This document shows positions 31,192-43,222 of a stretch of 64,000 bases of DNA, in pieces. Source of the stretch: Melastoma dodecandrum (taxonomy: Eukaryota > Streptophyta > Magnoliopsida > Myrtales > Melastomataceae); contig JARUPY010000394.1 of NCBI GenBank assembly GCA_029817715.1, positions 620,001 through 684,000 of the forward strand, given 5' to 3'. Below the pieces are notes generated by a model, which was given only the letters and a program-made list of their open reading frames with translations, was not told the origin of the DNA and did not search any database. Made by a program: the position numbers and the translations under genes. Positions within the stretch are counted from its first letter, which is position 1; each line of letters opens with the position of its first letter.

Positions 31192-32804
31192 TGATGGAGT
31201 TACTGGGGGTGGTCAAGACTTGGTCTTCTTCGTCTAAGAGCAACGAATGTCAGAGCCATGATATTTTTTATTAATAATGGTCAAAAAATATTATTAAAAT
31301 ATTATTTTAATATCTAAACTGTGCGTTGGTGCGTACGTACCTTTTCATGTTATGTTTTTGGATTAGCCAGAGAGGGGGGGGGGGGTTTGGCGTCAAATCC
31401 CTTTTATTTTAAATCCATTTTTAGTCTTTTAAATGCATTGGACCAGGTTACACGACTGAAAGCACGACCGGTTGTCAGCACCCCTAGGGAGTTTACTATC
31501 GAAAATAAAGTTTTTGACCAAATTGCCCGTAAGGAAGTGGGTTACATTACATATCATAGGGGGATTTTTGTATTCGTTTCTTCAGTAATCCTGCCACGAA
31601 AAAATAAGAAATTAATGCAATCACCGGGAGTAATGTTCCGACTTTAAGCTTTAGCCATGTCTCATGGTATGAAGGAAGAAGATCAACCTGACCCGATAAA
31701 TGTCAGTTCGTAGCATTTGGAACATATAATTATCTATTCTCGTTTTTACTCGTGAGATTTCTCATATATTATACTTAAAAAGAGAAACATATAACTGAAA
31801 TAATATTTTTGTTTAAGGTTTTCTCAGTAAGTTGTAATCTTACTAATACAATCAACACTAAAGTTTTACATGTGTATATATACACACCCACATTCCTTTT
31901 ACAAAATGAAAGTATGTTCATCGATTCGAGTTGGAAGGGAAAATGTGAAGGTGGTGGTGGGGTCTGTGTGTGTTGCACACGTATGCCATGCCCCCCTAAT
32001 CATGTCCCCCCGTTCCGTCCTCATCACCCTCTCCTCCCTTCAGCAAAACCAATTTCTTCCTGGACTTCATTTATTATCACGAAGAAATGAGTACTTGGTA
32101 AAATTTAGTTTCCCCATTCGGAATTCCCGAGGAATGAAACAGTTGTCCCCTTTTTCACTTTAGTTGGGAGGGCTTGAAAATGCTTTGATAGAAACCAAAA
32201 AAAAAACGGGACGACCCTCTAATTTAACTAGCCGCAATTCCCAGCATCCAATAATTCCGATCCCATTTTAGTTGATCTTCTATAATTCGAGATTTGGTTA
32301 ATAACATCATTTAGACGGCCAAAGTGATGGTGGGGGTTTGAATTTATCCTTGAAATCACAACCTTTTCAAGATGATTTCATGGAAATCATGGTCGAATTA
32401 TTATATTATCCCATATGATGATAAAAAGGGGTATCGATGATTTTGAAACATGTGGGTCTTGTCTCAGTTTCTCAACCAAAAAACAAAAATAAAAACGCGT
32501 TCTGGGTTTTGATCTCGGTAATAGTAACCCCGACATACTACTGTAATTTGAATCACCCCCCCCCCCCCCTGATATTCTTTTCTCCCACCCATGTTCTTAT
32601 TATCCCCCCACCCCCCCAACCCCACCACTGTACCATTCTAGATTTGTCCATTTCTCCTGTATTTATTTTTTAAAAGTACCTCATCTGGCACTACACCCAA
32701 TTTCCCCCATTAGTTTAAACAAAGCAAAAGTGATGGCTAAAATGGTGGGATTAGCTCAAAAAAAAAAAAATCTTTGAATTAGAGAGCTGCTTCGTGAATG
32801 ATAA
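31192..32804. other. Gene-free stretch with homopolymer runs
   Basis: No gene is supported. It includes a 13-base G run near 31,373, a 14-base C run near 32,557 with more C-rich sequence to about 32,630, and many short A runs. Open frames of 90-110 codons around 31,321-32,163 have no recognisable domain. Confidence 0.5.
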
Positions 32805-32999
32805 GAAAGTGTTCGCCTATAGAACGGATCACGTCGGAAATATTTGGCAAAGGACTCACAGGAATCGAGTTGTGGTCGCCAGTAAGAAGATGCACGAATT
32901 TATTTGAAAATAAAATGCAAGTCTTACAATCTAACGAATTAAGAACAAGGGCTTACAGCCATCAAAAATGAAAAGGGTAAACGGTGTCAACGATGTGGA

Positions 33000-33170
33000 A
33001 TCCTGTGACAGCGGAGAACTTGTGACGAAGGCCTTGGAAGCTCGCTCCGTCGGTGGTGGTCGCTGGCGGGAAGCTGTGACGAAGGCCCTACGAGCTCACT
33101 CCGTCGGTGGTGTCGCTGGCGGGGGGTTGACGGCAAAGGCCCTACGAGCTCACTCTGTCGGTGGAAGGAT
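33000..33170. repeat. Three tandem units of about 60 bp in the solo LTR
   Basis: Three imperfect units each contain AAGGCC, then GAGCTCACTCCGTCGGTGG or a close variant, then TCGCTGGCGGG. The open frame over them (32,968-33,183) simply follows the repeat and has no known domain. Confidence 0.75.
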
Positions 33171-33276
33171 AGTTGACCTGTAAACCGGGTCAGGGTATCT
33201 AATTCCTAAGGTTGACGAACAAACTTCAGAGCTTTGGCTGTGTATGGTCGTGTCTTTGTCTTGAAATATTCCTTTG

Positions 33277-33286
33277 CTATTTATAG
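33277..33286 (-). promoter_or_regulatory. TATA box of the solo LTR
   Basis: CTATAAATAG on the minus strand is a near-consensus plant TATA box inside the solo LTR. If active it would drive transcription leftward out of the LTR at 32,810. Confidence 0.55.
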
Positions 33287-33581
33287 AGGATTTGTACGTG
33301 TTTAACACGTAACAGATAGATCGTGTTGCAGATCGTGATCCCTAACATCGTGGGAGTGTTTGAACAACCTCCTTGATCTTTGGGATCACGTTCCTGGATA
33401 ATAGGATCAGTTACGATCCTTAACAAATGTGATAAATTTATTCCAACCCTGTCGACTTGACTGTACAGACTACGACCGACTTGGTCGACTTATCCAGGAT
33501 TCCGTCGACTTGGCCCTACTAGTAGGCCTAGCTACTGTTGAGTCATCTTGGTTGACTTTGATCACCATACTCCTTCGTTGT

Positions 33582-33672
33582 GAGTCGACCTAGTCGACCC
33601 CGTTCATAAGTCGACCTAGTCGACCTCGTCATGAGTCGACCTAGTCGACTTTGTCATGAGTCGACCTAATGA
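33582..33672. repeat. GTCGACCTAGTCGAC repeats in the solo LTR
   Basis: Near-palindromic GTCGACCTAGTCGAC recurs three times, plus a decayed fourth copy, at spacings of about 28-29 bp. More isolated GTCGAC sites lie just upstream (about 33,450-33,560). On the LTR's own strand these lie in the upstream (U3) region ahead of the TATA box. Confidence 0.75.
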
Positions 33673-34064
33673 CGACTGCATCTTGGGCCGACTCGGAGTG
33701 TGACTTGAGGGATTACTGGGTTTCTGTTCTAAGTCCAGGCCCAAAATTATTTGCCATGTCAACAGAAAGTTAGTGGGCGGACGATCCGCTGTGATAAAAC
33801 AGTAACACAAGTGAAAGAGGGGTGAGATTTTAATTGACAAAATCCCACCTACTACTACTACTGCCCCTTACTCGAAACAAAAGTCCTCCTCCTATACTAC
33901 CCAAAAAAGTTGAAGCCAACGAAACAAGACTTAACTAATGGCAATGAAATAATAAGAATAATAGTAATAGTAATCATTCTCCTGTTTAATCACGGGTCCA
34001 CTAACTCCTATATTTATTCCTTACTTTTTTAGAAAAAAAAACAAACAAATGGTTTTTTTTTATA

Positions 34065-34225
34065 TGATATAGGGGGGGGGGGGGAATGGCCCCGAAATTC
34101 CTTCTCGCAGGAACACCCCATCCTCCTTACAAGATAAAATTAAATTAAAAGTAGTGTGGGGTGATTCGGGATTTGAATCAAGGGAATCATACAAATGAGC
34201 TGTGCTCTTACAATTAACTGAATAA
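34065..34225 (-). repeat. SINE-like element, minus orientation
   Basis: Read on the minus strand, TTCAGTTAATTGTAAGAGC is a tRNA-type A box region and GATTCAAATCCC is a B box about 35 bp later, followed by a unique body and then a C run and A-rich tail near 34,040-34,085. This is the layout of tRNA-derived SINEs. Exact ends and duplication were not established. Confidence 0.5.
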
Positions 34226-34229
34226 AAAA

Positions 34230-36520
34230 ATAAACAAAACAAATATGGATTTTGGGTTGTAAAAACATAATATTTTTTGCATTTTCTTTCTAATATAAGT
34301 ATCTAGTAAATATTCAAAAACCTTTTGGGAAATGGACGCGAGTCATGCTAGAAAAGGATGAGCTCGACTCTTGAAGGTGTAAGGAGAAGGACTGGTGCGA
34401 GCAGAAGGAAATGCTACCGATTACCACTCGAGGAGACGAGCGAGGCAGTGACTTGTGGTTAAGGAAATGAGCGGAAGCTCTTTTTCTTAAATAGAAATGA
34501 AAGGATAAAAAGTAAACGATTCGATAAGGATAAAATGAATGGGTAAAACTCTACACGCCTATTGAATACTGATTTCATCGCGATTAAGTTTCAAGGGTTT
34601 GATTATCATCGTGATTCGGATAAAATCGGACGTACTCATATATATAAATACACCGCTATAATAGAGAGAGACGGGTAATACAGGGAATAAATATTCATTA
34701 TTACCGGTTAATACACTTAACTTAGTTCGTGAGGTCAAAATGTTAATCCACTCACTTACAGAATCTTTACTATTAACAATCTCATTAAAGTTGCCTGTAT
34801 ATCTCTATCAGTATTGTACCTTTATACATCAGGCACGACCTTACATTTGTAACGAACGAAGGAATGACAAGTAAATACAGAAAAAGTAATTTTGCTTCAT
34901 TACTCTTCTTATACTCGATTTGCACGACTAGATCCATTTTGAGTCATGATTCGCTTTCTACTCGATTCACGACAAGTTGTGCTTGATCGAGATTAGTGGT
35001 GTACTTATCAGGAAGAGATTAATTTTATGTAATAAATAATAATACTTCCTTTAGAATATTTTTTAAAAAAATTAGGGGATGAGGAGATAATCAATATAGT
35101 TGATTCTATAGAAAAAAAAATATTCTTTTAATTAATAAATGGGACTGAAGGCGTGGTCGAGAATGAGATTGGGATTGGAAAATGGAGAATAATAATTAAA
35201 GAGAAAGGAAGGAAGGAAGGGAAGGAGAGTGGGGGAGGTAGAAACGGACAAGGGAGAGTCACGGCCGGGATAATTTATGCCCGGAGACAAACTAGTAAAG
35301 TTGGGGGTGGTGGGGGTGGAGTCTTCAGCATCAGCCTCGTGGGCACTTGGCAACCCTCCCCCAGAGGGAAAGTATATTTTGTCAGAATCCTTCCCCTGCC
35401 TTCTTCCCCTCCTCCAAAACCCATCCTTGTCTGCCTCTGCTTGTCCTCCCTACCTCCTTCTGCGCCGTGGGTCCTAAATTATTCTCTTTTTTTACACCAA
35501 AAAAAAAAAAGCATAGGAAATATAATATTCTTTTACTACTACTAATACTCCTCCTCCTTCCCACGAAGAGTTTCGACTTTCAAAACTGCCTTTTTGGAGA
35601 TGATTTAGGTATTGTTACTGAGAGAGACACTCTCCCCCTCCCCTCCCTAATTGTCCTAACCTAGTAGGCTACTTGAACCGTATTCCGCCTTTTTCTTATT
35701 ATTACCTCGTTGACTGTGCACGTACTTTGTTTTTTATTTTTTTGGGAGGGTGTATCACAGTAAAACATACTATACGACCCGAGCAAGAGAATGCGCTGCC
35801 GCTTCATTTATGAGTACGGTAAATTTTAAAATTTCGAAAAAAAAATTATGAACTAAGCTCAGAGGTTTCAAAATTTTTTAAGTATCGCCTTTAAATTACT
35901 ATTTCAAATAATAAAATTTAATTTTTATTTAAAAAATGATTTTTTGAGACTTAGAAATATTTTGCACATGCGAGACGATTTTCTCACGGGAGTATCGTTA
36001 TTTGAGACAACACTTTGAATGTTTGTTGATGTCTCCGAAAGGGACACCAATCCAACACTAAATAGCCCTCGTTTGGATATAATTTTCTGTGTTTTTCGAA
36101 ATTATTGTTTTAAATTGTGACTTTTATTTCAAATAGCGTTATAGCCAGAATCGAAACTACTCTTTTCCTTCATTCTATAGATGCCTTAACTATCTACTAA
36201 GTGTCGTGTGATCCCTCTCCCTCCTATTGTTTGTGGTTGATGGATTGATTCTCAGTAACGTCTCTCCTAGACCTCGGTATGTCCTCGCCCACTCCTCTTG
36301 GACCTTGATTTTGTCGAATCGTTAGTCTTCCTCGTCGTAGTCATTTCTATTCACGCTTATCTTACATATAATTCTTTTTATTGTGATTTACGCCAGTTTA
36401 GAAAAATCAAATTGCTTTGATTTGTCGTTTCTTTCATGGTAGATATTGTTGTTCATTTATCGGGATAACTTGGAACGAATATTTCCAAAGTTAAAAATTT
36501 TCATCCTTATTATTATTAGG
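34230..36520. other. Gene-free stretch
   Basis: No gene is supported. It includes AT-rich sequence, GGAAGGAAGGAAGG microsatellite (about 35,208) and C/T-rich runs (about 35,380-35,650). Overlapping open frames of 60-130 codons between 35,132 and 35,664 are low-complexity and lie on both strands, so I do not call them. Confidence 0.5.
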
Positions 36521-36539
36521 ACACACAGTCAGTTGTTAA

Positions 36540-37340
36540 TTGTAATTTGTGAAAGGTAAAATAGTGAACGAGAATGAAGGAGAAGGCTACAATAAAGGAT
36601 CAATTAAGAAACTTCAAGATGTAGAAGTTTATTATGCAATGAAGTTAAGTGACGTGACTACGTTAGAGATATGCCATATGTTCATGTACTTACATATGGT
36701 GTCTCTAGAGTGAAATTTGTTCTGGTCTCTATTGGCGAGATGATGATGTAAAATTACTCGTTGAGTTTGTCGTGTCAAATTCTAATCACACTCAAGAAGT
36801 TTACGTTCTTTATATGCATGAAATTTCATGCGGTCAGGCATCCAACAACAATGTAGGTAGTATTACCATCTTGGAAATATCAATTATTGTAATGCAGCCT
36901 AAAATTGTTATAGAGGAATTGGGAACAATTGCATTGGTGGAATAAAACTTTGATTAGGTTTGACAAACTGATGAAAGTCCAACGTTATATGCATTTAATG
37001 ATGTATTGGCGGGTGGTACTAATGTTAGAGATGATGCAGATGAAGAGAATCATATTGTTATTGTGATTATGTAATCCGATGAAGATGTTGATACGAATGA
37101 AGAGATGTTTAAAAATATGAAAGAAATATATAATAAGTATCATGACATAGATGATTTAGTAGATGGCGAGTTGATGAAGTGAAACCATCCCGGAAGCTAG
37201 TTGAAAAGCGCTTCCTTTTTACCGTAATATTGGTGATTATGATAAATTCTTTTATGAAAATGAGAATGAAGTGGTAGTTATGATTTTGTTAATTCTCTCG
37301 TTGAATTCCTCAAATGAATATGTTTCAAGCACAAGAGTCA
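36540..37340 (+). pseudogene. Possible decayed transposase-like coding sequence
   Basis: Short frames with a coding look follow one another, separated by stops: a piece around 36,740-36,800 with many acidic and hydrophobic residues, and an Asp/Glu-rich piece around 37,000-37,190 (DEDVDTNEEMF, KEIYNKYHDIDDL). The style recalls the N-terminal part of plant Mutator-like transposases, but I see no catalytic domain. It is reported as uncertain. Confidence 0.3.
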
Positions 37341-37959
37341 TTTCATTCATATATGAATATATTGTTAAGTTTTTAATTTAGTTGATGTTTGACAATGTTG
37401 TTTTAGTTAATTTCTCAAGTATTTACTCTTATTTTGTTTGACACCAGATAACATTGTATATGTTATGTATGAAACTTTTTTTAAGTCTATCTCAAATTAG
37501 GGAGAGTTAGAAGCCTAGAAGAGGGTTTTTGGTGTCACATCAATGTGTGATAATTACACTCCCTCGAAATTCCTGTTTGAAACAACAACACTCTCTTATC
37601 ACTGAAATACCTTCTCGAAAAAGCAAAATATTTCTAAGTCTCTCAAATAGTTTGAATATGTAGAATACATGTCCTACTTCATAATTTGTTTTCAAATAGT
37701 TTGAATATGTTGAATGCCAAAAATGTTTATCTACGCAAACAAACGATGCTACCAACACCACTTTTCACGGACCACTGCATCTAACATGTGATGTTAATAA
37801 TGTTCCGAATTTCTATTTTGGGGGGTAATTTTGTTTGTGAAATATTCAATTACGATATATATTTTTATATCCAGACTCGTTTTTCAAAAGTCAAGTCCCT
37901 GTCTAACTCCAATCCAACCCAACACCAATTCCCTCCTCTTGTTTCACACATTCACACTC

Positions 37960-37992
37960 CCGTGATCTCCCTCCCTCCCTCCCCCCCCCTCT

Positions 37993-38025
<33 letters not shown>

Positions 38026-38030
38026 ATCTC
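37960..38030 (+). promoter_or_regulatory. CT/CA microsatellite in the receptor kinase leader
   Basis: A pyrimidine-rich tract, CCCTCC then (TC)n then (AC)n, ends about 55 bp before the start codon. Such tracts are common in plant 5' leaders and core promoters. No clear TATA box was identified in the 200 bp upstream. Confidence 0.5.
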
Positions 38031-38085
38031 TTGTGTTGTCTTCCGTTCTCCCCAAAACGACCAGAAACATCCTCTGTTTCTAGCT

Positions 38086-41000
38086 ATGGCATACCTCCCC
38101 AAGCCCTCCTCCCCTGTTCCCTATCCCCTCCTTCCTCTCCTCTCCATTCTCCTCGTACTCTCGTCCCTCTCCGCGGCTGCCGACGTCCAGCTCAACGACG
38201 ACGTCCTCGGCCTCATCGTCTTCAAGTCGGGCCTCGTCGATACCTCGTCCTACCTCTCCTCATGGAACGAGGACAACGACTCCCCCTGTTCTTGGAACTT
38301 CGTCACGTGCGACCCCAGGAGTGGGAAGGTTACCGAGGTGTCCCTCGATGGCCTTGGGCTTTCTGGGAAGATAGGGAGGGGGCTTGAGAAGTTGCAGCAC
38401 CTGAGGGCCTTGTCTCTGGCCGGGAATGCGTTCACGGGCAGTAATGTCCTTAGCCCCTCGCTTTCTCTGCCTTCGAGCCTCCAGCGGCTCAATCTCGGCC
38501 GGAACAGGATTTCGGGGAGGATCCCATCGTCGCTCGTGAACATGAGCTCGGTCAGGTTCCTCGACCTCTCTGAGAATGCCTTCTCGGGACCGCTCCCAGA
38601 TGATTTCTTCATGTCTTGCTCCTCCCTCCAGTTCCTCTCTCTCGCTGGGAACTCGCTCGAGGGCCCTATTCCTAGCACATTGTCAGGATGTTCGTTTCTC
38701 AACGGCCTCAATCTGTCCCACAACCATTTCTCTGGCGACCCAGGATTCGCTTCTGGTCTGTGGTCTCTTCATCGGCTCCGGTTCTTGGATTTGTCCGACA
38801 ACCAGCTCTCAGGCTTGGTCCCTGTCGGAGTCTCAATGATTCACAACATGAAAGAGCTTTACCTTCAGGGCAACCATTTATCAGGATCTCTTCCCAACGA
38901 TTTAGGACTCTGTCCACACTTGACCACGGTTGATTTCAGCAACAACCAGTTTGACGGGCCGATTCCTGAATCTATACAACAACTGGGTTCGCTCGTAACT
39001 CTCCGTGCATCGAACAACTTGTTGAGTGGGGCATTACCATCATGGGTCGGTAATTTGAGCAGCTTGGAGAATATGGACTTGTCTGGCAACAAGTTGGAAG
39101 GGAATTTGCCGTCATCTATCGGGAATCTGCGGTCGTTGAAGTTTCTTGCATTATCAGACAATGTGATCGACGGAAGCATTCCTACGGCTTTGGCCTACAG
39201 CTCGATGTTGTCCACGATTCGTTTGAGGGGAAATAGGCTTGTCGGTAGTATACCTGGGGGGTTGTTCGACCTTGGCTTGGAGGAGATCGATTTCTCGCAT
39301 AATGGACTAGTGGGTTCGATTCCTTCTGGCTCCAGTAGGCTGTTTGAGACCCTCCAGTTGATGGACTTATCGAGGAATGATCTCACGGGAGACGTCCCGG
39401 CAGAATTGGGTCTCGCCTCCAATCTTAGGTACCTTAACCTGTCATGGAATGGCTTCCAGTCAGCCATGCCGCCAGAGATCGGCTACTTGCATAACCTTAC
39501 CGTTCTGGATCTTCGGAATAACGAATTGCAGGGTATGATTCCGAGAGATATGTGTAGTTCTGGAGGTCGGCTTGCCATACTTCAGTTGGATGGGAACCGG
39601 CTGACCGGGCCGATTCCACCAGAGATTGGGAACTGCGCGTCCCTCTACTTGCTGTAAGTTGCGAAGCTGATGTACTTGTTATACTGTCCTCATATCTTGG
39701 GTTTGGTACTTTGCATTAAAGTAAATGTATTTAAATTTTTACAGGAGTTTGTCGCATAACAATCTAACCGGACCGATCCCAGGATCGATTGCGAGGCTAA
39801 GCGACTTGAAGATTCTCAAACTAGAATTCAATGAACTGACTGGGGAGGTACCTCAGGAGCTTGGCCGGCTCGAGAATCTTCTGGCTGTGAACATATCATA
39901 CAATTCCCTCATCGGCAGGCTCCCTACATCCGGCATATTCCCAAGCCTGGACCGAAGCGCTCTGCAAGGAAATCTTGGGATCTGCTCACCATTGTTGACA
40001 GAGCCTTGTAAGATGAATGTTCCGAAGCCTCTAGTTTTAGATCCGTACGCCTACGGGAATCCAAATGGCGATCACAAGCATAGGGAACGGGATCCAAGCT
40101 TTTCTTCACGTCGGCACCGCATGTTTCTCAGCGTTTCTGCCATCATCGCCATCTCGGCTGCGCTCCTGATAGCATGCGGGGTTGTGGTTATTAGTCTGTT
40201 GAATGCTTCCGCTAGGAGAAGGCTAGCATTCGTCGATGCCGCTCTGGAAAGCATGTGCTCAAGCTCCTCAAAATCGGGGAACCTGTCAACAGGGAAGCTT
40301 GTGCTGTTCGATACAAAGGCATCCCCTGACGGGATCAACAACCCTCAATCTTTGCTCAATAAGGCCTCCGAGATCGGAGAGGGAGCTTTCGGGACGGTTT
40401 ACAAGGTTCCACTGGGAGTTCCGGAAAGGATAGTAGCCGTCAAAAGGCTAGTCACCTCGAACATTGTGCAGTTCCAGGAGGAATTCGATCGAGAAGTTCG
40501 AACCTTGGGAAAGGCGAGGCACCCAAACCTGATCTTGCTCAAAGGATACTACTGGACCCCACAGCTACAGCTCCTGGTGACTGAATACGCGCCGAACGGG
40601 AGCCTCCATTCAAGGTTACACGATCGGGAACCGTCGATGCCGCCTCTGCCGTGGCAGACCCGGTTTAACATCGTCCTAGGCACGGCCAAGGGGCTGGCAC
40701 ATCTGCACCACTCATACCGGCCCCCAATTGTACACTACAACCTGAAACCAAGCAACATCCTCCTAGACGAGAACCTAAACCCAAAGATCTCAGACTTTGG
40801 GCTGGCGAGGCTACTGACGAAGCTGGACAGGCATGTGATGAACAACAGGTTCCAGTGCGCGCCGGGGTACGTGGCGCCAGAGCTGGCGTGCCAGAGCCTG
40901 AGGGTGAACGAGAAGTGCGACGTGTATGGGTTCGGGATGATGGTAATGGAGGTGGTGACGGGGAGGAGGGCGGTGGAGTATGGGGAGGACAGCGTGGTGA

Positions 41001-41221
41001 TACTGAGCGACCATGTGAGGGTGATGCTGGAGAGAGGGAACGTGGTGGAGTGCGTGGACAGGGGGATGGGGGAGTACCCGGAGGATGAGGTGTTGCCGGT
41101 GCTGAAGCTGGGGATGGTGTGCACGTCTCAAGCGCCGTCGAGCAGGCCGTCGATGGCCGAGGTGGTGCAGATACTCCAGGTGATCAAGACGCCCCTCCCT
41201 ACTCGATGCGAAACGCATTGA
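38086..41221 (+). CDS. LRR receptor-like kinase, probable pseudokinase
   Basis: Two exons (38,086-39,653 and 39,745-41,221) join across a 91-bp GT-AG intron to give 1,014 residues. Order: signal peptide (about 1-31); LRR N-terminal cap with CSWNFVTC; roughly 20 leucine-rich repeats; a transmembrane helix (about 649-672) followed by ARRR; and a kinase domain. The glycine loop IGEGAFGTVYK (733-743), Lys756 and DFG (873-875) are present, but HRD reads HYN (853-855), so the catalytic Asp is Asn. The architecture and phrases such as QLNDDVLGLIVFKS and LSDHVRVMLE match the Arabidopsis At3g28040 group, related to PXC2 and IRK; from memory that group shares the HxN change. It should sit in the plasma membrane; its ligand is unknown. 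The ATG is in good context. Confidence 0.93.
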
Positions 41222-41407
41222 AACCGGGCGGTGAAGAGGAAGAAGAAGAAAAGGCTTCCCGGTTTGGCTGCGTCATGTAACTCCCATGTTCGCTTCTTTG
41301 TTGTTTTTTTTTTTACTCCTTGTTCGGGATGTTGGAGTTTTCGGTTCAACTACAATTGCTTCATCAACTGTATTCCTTCGCCGTTATTTTTTTTTTCTCT
41401 CCAATTT
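41222..41407 (+). other. Probable 3' UTR of the receptor kinase
   Basis: There are about 190 bp of A/G-rich then T-rich sequence between the stop codon and the palindromic element. I see no canonical AATAAA, so the polyadenylation site is undefined and could lie inside the palindrome. Confidence 0.4.
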
Positions 41408-42847
41408 GGAAGCGGCTAACGGAACACTTACGTTGTTTACTAAAATCGATTTTTTTTTTGTAAAATTTACTAAAAATCGATGTTTTTTAGTAAAATCGTT
41501 AGTAAATTACTAAAAAACATTAGTAATCCGTTACTAATTTTTCACTGTTTGACCATTAAGAAAGTTACTAAACTAGGTTTAGTAAATCTGCGGAAAAATT
41601 TACTAAACTTTTTAGTAACCGATTACTAAAAATAACGGTGATTTGACAGTTTTTTTTAGTAATCGTTACTAAAATTTCACTGTACTTTAGTAATCGGTTA
41701 CTAAAAAGTTTAGTAATTTTTTCCGCCGATTTACTAAACCTAGTTTAGTAACTTTACGAATGGTCAAATAGTGAAAAATTAGTAACGGTTACTAATTTTT
41801 TGTAGTGAAATTTGTAATACTACTAATTTTCCAGGTAGGCCGTCCGGAGATTTTAGTAATGATTTACTAATTTTGTAAGAGAAATTAGTAAATTACTGTG
41901 TAACATAGTAAAGTCGTTAGTAAATTACTAAAGTCGTCCTTGTTTTTTCGTAATCGTTTACTATTTTTTGAACGAAATTTAGTAATCGATTACTAAACTT
42001 TTTTGTAATTTACTAAATAGGACAGTACATTCCGAACCTAAAACCGAACCTACTTTCAGTGTGAAATTACCATTTTACCCCTGCGGTAAAATTATAAATA
42101 GGTTAGGGTTTAGATTCGGACTCAAAATTCGTAAACGATTTTGTAATTTATTGCAGGGGTAAAAATGGTAATTTCACACTGAAAACAAGTTCAGTTTTAG
42201 GTTCGGAATGTACTGTTCAGTTTAGTAAATTACTAAAAAGTTTAGTAATCGATTACTGAATTTTATTCAAAAGGTAGTAAACGATTACGAAAAAAAATTA
42301 AAAATTTTGTAATTTACTAACGACTTTACTATGTTAAACAGTAATTTACTAATTTCGGTTACAAAATTAGTAAATCATTACTAAAATCTCCGGACGGCCT
42401 ACCTGGAAAATTACAAGTATTACAAATTTTACTACAAAAAATTAGTAACCGTTACTAATTTTTCACTGTTTGACCATTCGGAAAGTTACTAAACTAGGTT
42501 TAGTAAATCGGCGGAAAAAATTACTAAACTTTTTAGTAACCGATTACTAAAGTTGAACAGCGAAATTTTAGTAACGATTACTAAAAAAAACTGTCAAATC
42601 AACGTTATTTTAGGTAATCGGTTACTAAAAAGTTTAGTAAATTTTTCGGCCGATTTACTAAACGTAGTTTAGTAACTTTCCGAATGGTCAAACAGTGAAA
42701 AATTAGTAACCGATTACTAACTTTTTTTTAGTAATTTTCTAATCATTTTACTAAAAAAAGTTGATTTTTAGTAATGATTACTAAAATTTTGATCGAATTT
42801 AGTAAAGCACGTAACGGTTCCGTGCACGTACCGTTAGCCGCTTCCAC
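41408..42847. mobile_element. Large palindromic (foldback) element, 1.4 kb
   Basis: The two ends are inverted copies beginning GGAAGCGGCTAACGG. The arms pair over nearly the whole length, meeting at a loop of about 55 bp around 42,088-42,143. Each arm also contains its own inverted pair of a 70-bp module (TTTTTCACTGTTTGACCATT then AGTTACTAAACTAGGTTTAG), so the module occurs four times. TTAGTAA/TTACTAA dominates the sequence. It has no coding capacity. I could not find a clear target duplication, so it is either an old foldback/MITE-type transposon or a local inverted duplication. Confidence 0.85.
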
Positions 42848-43222
42848 TTTGCTAACGACAGTTTTGTAATTCTTGCTGCGTGCTTCAGTTTTACTATTCG
42901 GATCTCCGGACAAAGCCGTGTGCTGTTACGCCACAAATAGTCCAATTTTTAAAATAAACGACGGTCAATAGTTGTTATCTACGAGACAGGTATTTTCAAA
43001 ACCGACGTGGTAACCTTTTCACAATAAAGTATTATCGCGAAGAGTGTTTTTTTTTTCTTTTAAAATTAATTTTGTGTCTAAAGCTTTTATTTTAGTAGAT
43101 TTGATTTAGATTTTTTTTTACAAAATGCAAACACTTCTTTTGTAATTTGAAAGTATGTAATTTAATCCTTGAAAGAGAAGAAATAGGGGGGGGGGGGGGG
43201 GTTGGAAGGGCGGAACAAAGCC

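Larger units (their letters stand above)
32810..33764 (-). mobile_element. Solo LTR, 955 bp, minus orientation
   Basis: The element starts TGTTCGCC at 32,810 and ends ATGTCAACA at 33,764, with GAAAG on both sides (32,805-32,809 and 33,765-33,769). TG...CA ends plus a 5-bp duplication define an LTR. Its only TATA box is on the minus strand (CTATAAATAG, complement of 33,277-33,286) and AAATAAATT downstream of it could be the polyadenylation signal, so the LTR faces left. It has no coding region, primer site or polypurine tract, which fits a solo LTR. It contains two tandem-repeat blocks described separately. Confidence 0.82.

Noticed and set aside
35153..35664. Cluster of overlapping frames up to 130 codons
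   Set aside because: Low-complexity C/T- and G/A-rich sequence is open on both strands; no domain or splice pattern supports a gene.
38250..38723. 157-codon minus-strand frame over the receptor kinase, with similar ones at 40,735-41,218
   Set aside because: They are antisense to LRR and kinase coding sequence; the high GC at third positions keeps the opposite strand open.
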